Source: Cellulomonas humilata
GTDB taxonomy: Bacteria; Actinomycetota; Actinomycetes; Actinomycetales; Cellulomonadaceae
Assembly (NCBI RefSeq): GCF_030814415.1
Contig: NZ_JAUSVB010000002.1
Coordinates: 682,001-746,000, forward strand
Direction: 5' to 3'
DNA: 64,000 nucleotides
Below the pieces are notes generated by a model that was not told where the DNA came from, searched no databases, and saw only the letters and a program-made list of their open reading frames with translations. The position numbers were made by a program, and so were the translations under genes. Positions 57,726-64,000 of this stretch are shown one piece after another. Numbering within the stretch: the first letter of the stretch is position 1; every line of letters starts with the position of its first letter.

Positions 57726-60700
57726 GTGCCGACGACGCTCGCGCGCGAGGTGGTCCAGGAGCCGGAGCGGCGGCACCGGGCCGCGGCCGTCGGCACCCCC
57801 GCAGCGCGCCAGCCCGTCGGTGCGGTGCACTCGAACGGGGAGCTCGCACGGCTCGCGCGCGCCGGTGGCTCGCCGCCCAACGCCGCCCTGCACGCGTGGA
57901 GCAACCGCGTCGCCCGGGCGAGCCTGGCCGTCACGCACCCGGACGACCCGGTGGAGCGCGAGGCTGAACGGGTCGCCTCCGACGTCGTGCACCGGCGGAC
58001 GGTCGTGGCGCAGGCCGCGGCACCGGCGGACCCGCCGATCGGCCGCTCGCGGTCGGATGGCGATTCGGCACCCGGGGCGCGCGCAGCCCGTGACCCCGCC
58101 ACCGGACCGGCGCCTCCGGTGCCGGCGGCAGAGGCCGGGTCGGTCGTCGAGCACGCCGAGGAGATCGCCGAGGGCGGTCAGGTCGAGGTCCCGCAGAGCG
58201 TGGCGTCGCTCATCGCGAGCCCGGGCACCGGCGTGCCGCTGGAACCCGGCGTCCAGGCCCGGGTCGCGCCCGTCCTGGGGGCCGACCTCAGCAGCGTCCG
58301 CGTCCACCAGGGCCCCGACGCGAGCGCCGCCGCCGCGGCGCTGCAGGCGCGCGCCTTCACCGTGGGCGCCGACATCTTCCTGGGCGAGGGCGAGTCGGCG
58401 ACGGACCTCGAGCTCATGGCGCACGAGTCCACGCACGTCGTGCAGCAGCAGGCCGTCGGCGTGTACCGCGTCGAGGTCGCCCGCCTGTCGCTGGGCACCG
58501 TCATGCCCGACTGGCTCATCCACGACATCCAGTCGATCCCCGGGTACTCCGTCGTCAGCACCGTCATCGGCAGCGACCCGATCACGGGCGAGTCGGCCGC
58601 GGAAGGCCGGCAGGGGTTCGTCGAGAAGCTGCTGACGTTCGGCCCGTTCGGCGCGGCATCAGGACCCGTCCTGCAGGCCGCGAAGGTGCTCGACGACGTC
58701 TTCACGATGCTGTCCGAGGGCCTCGAGAGGCACAACCTGACCTTCGCGCGGGTGCTCGCCGACCTCGACAGCGCCTGGGAGGAGATGTCGATCACCGAGG
58801 GCGTCGACTTCAACCTGGCGATCGCCCGCCGGTACCTGTCCGCCATCGTCAACGACGTCAAGGCCTTCCTGAGCGAGATCGCGGACGCCGTCATCGCCAA
58901 GGTCCGGTCCGTCCTCGCGGCCGTCGCGGAGCCGCTGCTGGAGAAGGACAGCATCGCGCCGTACTGGAGCCTCGCGAAGAAGGTCCTGCACACCAACCCC
59001 CTGACCGGCGAGGACGTCCCGGCCACCACCGTCGAGATCCTCACCGAGTTCCTCAAGGTCATCGGCCAGCAGAAGGTGCTGGACCAGATGACCGAGCGGG
59101 GCACCCTGCAGAAGACCGCCGACTGGGTCGACTCGAAGATCGACCAGTTCAAGGGCATCGTCGGTCAGGTCGCCGCGCTGCTCGAGCAGGCCGGCGCCGC
59201 GCTGAGCCCGGCCAACCTGCCGAACCTGCTGGACACGTTGCCCGCACTGGCCGACCAGGCGTTCTCGATCATCAAGCAGATCGGCGACTTCGCGAAGGAC
59301 GTCATCGCGCAGGTGCTGGTCCTGGTCAAGGACTCGCTGCTCGCGTGGCTCTCGTCGTACGCGAAGAAGATCCCCGGCTACGAGCTGCTGACCGTGATCC
59401 TGGAGAAGGACCCGTTCACCGGCGACGCGGTGCCGCGCACGGCCGAGAACCTGATCAAGGGGTTCATCCTCCTGCTGCCCGGCGGCGACGGGATGTACGC
59501 CAAGCTGGCCGAGTCGGGCGTGATCGCGAACGCCGCCGGGCGGATCACGTCGGCGATGACCGAGCTGAACATCTCCTGGGCGCTCATCACCGACACGTTC
59601 CTCGGCATCTGGAACCTGGTCACGCTCGAGTCGCTGCTGTCTCCGATCGAGACGTTCAACAAGATCCTGGACCAGTTCGGGGACCCGCTCGAGCGGATCA
59701 TCCGGTTCGCGGCCGTCGTGATCCAGGTGGTCGTCGAGCTGATCCTGCGGCTGATGAACTTCCCGCCCGAGATCTTCGGGCACATCCTCAGCCAGGTGGA
59801 GTCGGCGATCGACGACATCAAGCGGGATCCGGTCGAGTTCCTGCTGAACGTCGTCGAGGCGATGAAGCAGGGCTTCAGCCGGTTCTTCGACAACATCCTC
59901 GAGCACCTGCTCAAGGGGCTGGCCGCGTGGATGTTCCGGGGCCTGAAGTCCCTCGGCATCGAGACCCCCACCGAGCTGACGCTCGAAGCCGCCATCACCC
60001 TGGTCATCCAGGTGTCCGGCGTGACGGTGGAGCTGCTCTGGCAACGCCTCGCCGCGAAGATCGGCCAGGAGAAGGTCGACAAGATCCGGGCGGCGCTCGA
60101 GCTGGCCGGCCAGGCGTTCGACTTCATCAAGGACGTCCAGGAACGCGGCATCGAGGCGATCTGGGACAAGATCAGCGAGCAGCTGAGCAACCTGTGGGAC
60201 CTGATCTTCGACGCGGCGAAGTCGTGGATCATGAAGGAGATCGTCAACAAGGCGATCGCGAAGGTCCTGTCGATGCTGGACCCGACCGGCATCATGGCCG
60301 TCGTCAACTCGTGCATCGCGTTCTTCAAGGCCGTCCAGTCGGTCCTCGACTACATGCGCGAGCTGCTCGAGCTCATCGACTCCTACGTCTCGACCGTCGC
60401 GCAGATCGCCAAGGGCAACGTCGGACCCGGCGCCGCGATGCTCGAGACCGGACTGGCCAACGCCGTCCCGGTCGCCATCGGGTTCCTCGCGAACCAGGCG
60501 GGCCTCGGGGACGTCCCGGAGCAGGTCAAGCAGATCATCATCGACCTGCGCGCCAAGATCGTGGAGGCCATCGACTGGCTGATCGACAAGGCGGTCAGCC
60601 TGGCGCAGAGCGCGCTCGCCGCGCTGACGGGCGCCGACGACGACGCGGATGTCACGTTCGACGGAAAGTTCGACGTCGGTCCGGAGCATCACGACATCAC

Positions 60701-61679
60701 CTTCGAGAAGGGCAAGAAGGAGCTGCACGTGCACTCCGACGGCGACGTCAACATCTCCGCCGCCGTACCCGACGCGATGGCGCTGGTGAACGTCATCCTC
60801 GACCTCCTCGTGGCCGACGTCACCCCGGACAAGAAGAAGAAGCAGGCCGAGGACATCAAGGTGAAGATCGACGAGCTCAAGGCGATGCTCAAGGCACATC
60901 CCGAGCTGTGGGCCTCGATCACGGATGCGCTCGGGCATGCACCGAACATCGGCTGGAGCGGGCCGTACTCGTCGAAGCCGCCGGGATGGCAGGCGCCCTC
61001 GAACGGGCCCAAGGACCAGCTGCGCATGCCCTACTGGGAGATGACGGGCGAGCACGTCGTGCCCGACATGCTGGTCGCCCACTACCTGACGAGCCTGACT
61101 CTCGCGCCGACCGACAGCCTCGAGTACGGCCAGATGGAGGTCATCCAGATCTACAAGGGCGCCGGCGACATCAAGACGAACGATCCGACGACCTCGGACG
61201 GCAAGAAGAAGGTCGACGACCACGCCGCCAGCCGCGAGCTCAAAGAGAGGCTCGACGCCCTGAAGGGTCCGGTACCCGATCCTGAGGCAGCCGCCGAGCC
61301 GGGAGAGCCGCTCGCCGGCGACCTGGCGCACGACGCCGACGAGGAGATCGCCGCGGCATTCCGCGAGGCGGCGGACCTGGCCATCGCGCGGACGGTGAAA
61401 GCCGTCGAGACGGAGGGCGAGGGAGCGATCAAGCCCGAGCTGAAGAAGGCGAACAAGGACGTTCGGGGCGGACCCGTCCAGCCGGACGCCGGGGCCATCT
61501 CCGCCACCGTGGCGAAACAGGTCGCGACGATCGAGTCGTTCCGCAAGAAGGACGAGGCCAAGCGGCGGGAGGCCTTCAAGATGTGGGAGAAGCAGGCGCA
61601 GGCGAAGGCCGCCGCGAGCAAGAAGCGCAAGGCCGAGAGGGCTGCCGGGGCCGTCGGAGGCGAGCCCGCCGACGAGTGA
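57726..61679 (+). CDS. Giant orphan eCIS-core (DUF4157) protein, probable effector/toxin
   Basis: A 1317-residue protein with no signal peptide. Residues 1-160 are low-complexity. About 165-245 is the eCIS-core domain (DUF4157), with VRVHQGPDA, the AFTVGADIFLGEG block and metalloprotease motif H233-ESTH-237. A long amphipathic helical region follows, where a DP-x-TG signature recurs at residues 284, 424 and 562 and a weaker DP at 701. Then comes a block typical of eCIS-linked proteins (VEFLLNVVEAMKQGF, FDNILEHLLKGLAAWMF). After 1050 the sequence changes; EHVVPDMLVAH (1109-1119) is a candidate nuclease-like motif. The tail is Lys/Ala coiled coil. DUF4157 proteins are usually cargo of contractile injection systems. 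No tail, sheath or baseplate gene is in the window. Confidence 0.85.
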   Translation: MPTTLAREVVQEPERRHRAAAVGTPAARQPVGAVHSNGELARLARAGGSPPNAALHAWSNRVARASLAVTHPDDPVEREAERVASDVVHRRTVVAQAAAPADPPIGRSRSDGDSAPGARAARDPATGPAPPVPAAEAGSVVEHAEEIAEGGQVEVPQSVASLIASPGTGVPLEPGVQARVAPVLGADLSSVRVHQGPDASAAAAALQARAFTVGADIFLGEGESATDLELMAHESTHVVQQQAVGVYRVEVARLSLGTVMPDWLIHDIQSIPGYSVVSTVIGSDPITGESAAEGRQGFVEKLLTFGPFGAASGPVLQAAKVLDDVFTMLSEGLERHNLTFARVLADLDSAWEEMSITEGVDFNLAIARRYLSAIVNDVKAFLSEIADAVIAKVRSVLAAVAEPLLEKDSIAPYWSLAKKVLHTNPLTGEDVPATTVEILTEFLKVIGQQKVLDQMTERGTLQKTADWVDSKIDQFKGIVGQVAALLEQAGAALSPANLPNLLDTLPALADQAFSIIKQIGDFAKDVIAQVLVLVKDSLLAWLSSYAKKIPGYELLTVILEKDPFTGDAVPRTAENLIKGFILLLPGGDGMYAKLAESGVIANAAGRITSAMTELNISWALITDTFLGIWNLVTLESLLSPIETFNKILDQFGDPLERIIRFAAVVIQVVVELILRLMNFPPEIFGHILSQVESAIDDIKRDPVEFLLNVVEAMKQGFSRFFDNILEHLLKGLAAWMFRGLKSLGIETPTELTLEAAITLVIQVSGVTVELLWQRLAAKIGQEKVDKIRAALELAGQAFDFIKDVQERGIEAIWDKISEQLSNLWDLIFDAAKSWIMKEIVNKAIAKVLSMLDPTGIMAVVNSCIAFFKAVQSVLDYMRELLELIDSYVSTVAQIAKGNVGPGAAMLETGLANAVPVAIGFLANQAGLGDVPEQVKQIIIDLRAKIVEAIDWLIDKAVSLAQSALAALTGADDDADVTFDGKFDVGPEHHDITFEKGKKELHVHSDGDVNISAAVPDAMALVNVILDLLVADVTPDKKKKQAEDIKVKIDELKAMLKAHPELWASITDALGHAPNIGWSGPYSSKPPGWQAPSNGPKDQLRMPYWEMTGEHVVPDMLVAHYLTSLTLAPTDSLEYGQMEVIQIYKGAGDIKTNDPTTSDGKKKVDDHAASRELKERLDALKGPVPDPEAAAEPGEPLAGDLAHDADEEIAAAFREAADLAIARTVKAVETEGEGAIKPELKKANKDVRGGPVQPDAGAISATVAKQVATIESFRKKDEAKRREAFKMWEKQAQAKAAASKKRKAERAAGAVGGEPADE

Positions 61680-61685
61680 CGACGG

Positions 61686-62666
61686 TCAGCGGCGGGCGAG
61701 CGTCGCCACGATCGGCCGGTGGTCGCTGGCGCCTGTCGGCGGGAGGACCTCGAAGCCGGTCACGCGCCAGGCGCGGGCGTCGACGAGGACGTGGTCGATC
61801 GGTGCGGCGAACACGGTCGGGACGTCCGCCGGCCACGTGCCCGACGAGGCGGCACCGGCGGCCCGGGCGGCGTCCACGCACGGCCCGAGGTCCTGGAGCC
61901 CGGGATGGTCGAGCGTCGCGTTCAGGTCGCCGGCGACGATCGCCCCGGGTGTGGTGCTGCACTCGTCGGCGATCAGGCGGGTCTCCGTCCGCCAGGTCGG
62001 CATCGAGATCCGGTTGCCGGGCGCCACCGGGTGCGCGGCCACGAGGACCGGTGAGCCCAGCGGCTCGACCGGTTCCGTGCGCAACGAGCCGAGGCGGGTC
62101 GGCAGCGGCTGTGCGACCGGGTAGGTGCCGACGTCGGGGGAGACGAGCAGCGCGGTGCCGGCGATGAACGAGGTGTTCCCGTCCGCGCTCAGCACCTGCA
62201 TCGGCCGGCCGGCGGCCCCGAGCCGCTCCGCCGTCGACCGCGCAACGTGCGCCGACGTCTCGGGCAGGACGACGACGTCGGCGCCCTGCTCCAGGACGAG
62301 GTCGGCGAGCACCTCGGCGCCCACCGTGTCGAGGGTGTTGAAGGACAGGACGACGACCTCGTCGCGAGGTCCCGGAGTCGCCGCCTCCTGCGGGTACGAC
62401 CGCACGACGAGCACCGCGGCCTGCGCGGCGGCACCCAGGGCGAACGCCAGGGTCAGCGGGAGCAGCCGACGGCGCGACCACGGGACGGCGACCAGGAGGG
62501 TGACCGCGACGGCGGCGCCCACCCCGAGCACCGCACGGAACGAGACGACCTGCGCGACCGGGTAGACGCCCGACGCGACCGGGACCGCGAGCGCGACGAG
62601 CGCACCGCCGACGACGGCCGCGAGGACCCAGACGACGACCCGGAGGGCCCCGCCCCCCGACCTCAC
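61686..62666 (-). CDS. Membrane-anchored endonuclease/exonuclease/phosphatase family protein
   Basis: A 326-residue protein with three N-terminal transmembrane helices (VVVWVLAAVVGGALVALA, AVLGVGAAVAVTLLVAVPW, LTLAFALGAAAQAAVLVV) and an extracytosolic EEP (DNase I-like) domain. Catalytic features are VVLSFNTLD, DVVVLPETSAHVA (Glu), VAGDLNATLDHPG (Asp, Asn) and the terminal TGASDHRPIVATL (Asp-His). It is probably a phosphodiesterase on nucleotides or lipids at the cell surface. GTG 62666 overlaps the panB stop (GTGA). Confidence 0.88.
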   Translation of the reverse strand: MRSGGGALRVVVWVLAAVVGGALVALAVPVASGVYPVAQVVSFRAVLGVGAAVAVTLLVAVPWSRRRLLPLTLAFALGAAAQAAVLVVRSYPQEAATPGPRDEVVVLSFNTLDTVGAEVLADLVLEQGADVVVLPETSAHVARSTAERLGAAGRPMQVLSADGNTSFIAGTALLVSPDVGTYPVAQPLPTRLGSLRTEPVEPLGSPVLVAAHPVAPGNRISMPTWRTETRLIADECSTTPGAIVAGDLNATLDHPGLQDLGPCVDAARAAGAASSGTWPADVPTVFAAPIDHVLVDARAWRVTGFEVLPPTGASDHRPIVATLARR

Positions 62667-63475
62667 GCGTCGAACTGGTGGTCCGCGTCGGGGAACGTGC
62701 CGCCACGCACCTCGTCGGCGTAGGCCGCCGCCGCTGCCTTGAGCGCCGCACCGACCTCGCCGAACCGCTTGGCGAACCGCGGGGACCAGTCCGTCATCCC
62801 CGCCATGTCGACCCAGACCAGCACCTGGCCGTCGCACTGCGTGCCGGCTCCGATGCCGATCGTGGGGATGTGCAGGATCTCCGTGACGCGTGCGGCCACC
62901 GGCGCGGGCACCATCTCGAGGACCACGGCGACCGCGCCGGCCTCCTGGATGGCCACGGCGTCCTCGCAGAGCAGCTCGGCAGCGAGGTCGCCGCGGCCCT
63001 GCACGCGGGGGCCGCCCAGCAGGTTCTCCGACTGCGGCGTGTAGCCGAGGTGCCCGACCACGGGGATGCCGGCGTCGGTGATCGCCTTGATCTGCGCGGC
63101 GACCCGCTTGCCGCCCTCGAACTTCACCGCGGCGACGCCGGTCTCCTTCATCATGCGCACCGAGGTCGCCAGCGCCTGCGCGGGGCCGGCCTCGTAGGAG
63201 CCGAACGGCAGGTCCGCGACGACGAACGCGCGCCTGGCGGCTCCGGCGACGGCGCGTGCCGGGGGGATCAGGTCGTCGACCGTCACCGGCAGGGTCGTCG
63301 TGTGCCCGTGCATGGTGTTCCCGATCGAGTCGCCGACCAGCAGCATGTCGATGCCGGCCTCGTCGAAGATCCGGGCGGTGACGGCGTCGTAGGCCGTGAG
63401 CATGGTCAGGCGCTCACCGCGCTCCTTCGCCTCGCGCAGGTGGTGCACGCGCACGCGCTTCGGGGTCGAGGTCAT
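62663..63475 (-). CDS. panB: Ketopantoate hydroxymethyltransferase
   Basis: A 270-residue enzyme making ketopantoate from 2-oxoisovalerate and methylene-THF, the first pantothenate/CoA step. Signature segments are LTMLTAYDAVTARIFDEAGI, MLLVGDSIGNTMHGH (metal Asp), AVKFEGGKR, VGHLGYTPQSEN and IGIGAGTQCDGQVLVWVDM. ATG 63475 follows AGGAGCTCCACGA. It starts 23 bp after nadE and overlaps the EEP gene. Confidence 0.96.
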   Translation of the reverse strand: MTSTPKRVRVHHLREAKERGERLTMLTAYDAVTARIFDEAGIDMLLVGDSIGNTMHGHTTTLPVTVDDLIPPARAVAGAARRAFVVADLPFGSYEAGPAQALATSVRMMKETGVAAVKFEGGKRVAAQIKAITDAGIPVVGHLGYTPQSENLLGGPRVQGRGDLAAELLCEDAVAIQEAGAVAVVLEMVPAPVAARVTEILHIPTIGIGAGTQCDGQVLVWVDMAGMTDWSPRFAKRFGEVGAALKAAAAAYADEVRGGTFPDADHQFDA

Positions 63476-63498
63476 TCGTGGAGCTCCTGTCGGGGTGG

Positions 63499-64000
63499 TC
63501 ACGGCTCGCGCCACTGGGTGGTGATGGGCAGCCGGCGGTCTCGGCCGAATGCCAGCGCGGTCACCTTGGTGCCCGGCGGGTACTGGCGTCGCTTCCACTC
63601 GGCGCGGTCGACGAGGGCGAGGACCTTGTCGACGACGGCGGGGTCGAACCCGCGGGCGAGCAGCTCCGCACGCCCCTCGGCGTTCTCGACGTAGGCGTCG
63701 AGGACCTCGTCCAGGATCTCGTACGGGGGGAGCGAGTCCTGGTCGACCTGGCCCGGGCGCAGCTCCGCCGACGGCGGCTTGGTGATCGAGGACTCCGGGA
63801 TCGGAGGGAGCTCGTCGGGACCGAAGACGCCGTCCAGGGCCGCGTTGTTGCGCCAGCGGGCGAGCGCCCACACGCGGGACTTGTCGATGTCCTTGATCGG
63901 CGCGAAGCCGCCGACGGCGTCGCCGTAGATCGTCGAGTAGCCCACGGCGAGCTCCGTCTTGTTGCCGGGGGCGAGCACGAGGTGGCCCTCGGAGTTGGAC
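63499..64000 (-). CDS. nadE: NAD+ synthase, C-terminal part (cut by window edge)
   Basis: The visible 167 residues are the C-terminus of glutamine-dependent NAD+ synthetase. GHLVLAPGNKTELAVGYST and IYGDAVGGFAPIKDIDKS are the synthetase-domain blocks that bind deamido-NAD and the adenylate, followed by IPESSITKPPSAELRPGQ and EWKRRQYPPGTKVTALAFGR. The enzyme amidates NaAD to NAD+. The N-terminal nitrilase (glutaminase) part would lie outside the window. Same operon as panB. Confidence 0.94.
   Translation of the reverse strand, partial: SNSEGHLVLAPGNKTELAVGYSTIYGDAVGGFAPIKDIDKSRVWALARWRNNAALDGVFGPDELPPIPESSITKPPSAELRPGQVDQDSLPPYEILDEVLDAYVENAEGRAELLARGFDPAVVDKVLALVDRAEWKRRQYPPGTKVTALAFGRDRRLPITTQWREP

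Noticed and set aside
57564..61685. Idea that the eCIS-core gene marks a full injection-system locus here
   Set aside because: Flanking genes are a small SPOR-like gene with map on one side and the EEP, panB and nadE genes on the other. No sheath, tube, spike, baseplate or AAA+ gene is within the window.

Overview
The window reads as chromosomal DNA of a very GC-rich actinomycete. Codon use is strongly G/C-ending throughout, and the gene content (BldC, FasR-type PucR regulator, DUF3145, DUF3052, DUF1206, polyphosphate glucokinase, homodimeric AceE, LAXTG surface protein) is actinobacterial. The mix of narKGHJI, NirK, PpgK and LAXTG proteins suggests a Cellulomonas-like genus, but that is an inference. 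About 60 protein genes, three tRNAs (Asn, Met, Val), rnpB and one riboswitch are called. No insertion sequence, prophage or CRISPR array is visible.

Layout. 1-9.5 kb: accessory region with a stand-alone LuxR-type HTH protein, a secreted M28 peptidase, a TetR-controlled ABC exporter operon with its operator, and a glycosyltransferase cluster that includes a HEAT-repeat/GT4 fusion. 9.6-17.8 kb: tRNA-Asn and tRNA-Met, a DUF1206 membrane protein, a cyclic-di-GMP-I riboswitch in front of bldC, arginine deiminase, a YhgE/ABC/TetR operon with a palindromic operator, peptide deformylase and DUF3145. 17.9-20.7 kb: a three-gene extracytosolic flavin electron-transfer operon (FMN lipoprotein, ApbE, RnfD-like/FNR fusion). 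20.8-25.9 kb: fabD-fabH-acpP-fabF behind fasR, with matching TTGT-N9-ACAA dyads before fasR and fabD. 26-31 kb: aceE, DUF3052, peroxiredoxin, tRNA-Val.

31-44 kb is a denitrification island: regulator, narK, narG, narH, narJ, narI and a DUF2249 gene on the minus strand. Divergent from it are a polytopic NnrS-like protein and an 852-residue fusion of a membrane domain, a cupredoxin and a complete copper nitrite reductase. Nitrate would be taken up and reduced to nitrite by NarGHI, then nitrite to NO by the NirK fusion. No NO reductase is present in the window.

44-64 kb is mostly housekeeping: MOSC protein, the Nif3/zinc-ribbon/phosphatase cluster (without the RNase H domain known from mycobacteria), YaaA, rnpB, a LAXTG surface protein, YqeY, the map-ppgK-MBL-DUF6191 operon, panB and nadE. 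In this ordinary setting sits the most unusual gene, a 1317-residue orphan eCIS-core (DUF4157) protein. It carries a HESTH metalloprotease motif, about 140-residue internal repeats and a variable-looking C-terminus. At least ten genes here have a TANNNT box exactly 6-7 nt before the start codon and no clear Shine-Dalgarno sequence, so leaderless transcription appears common.
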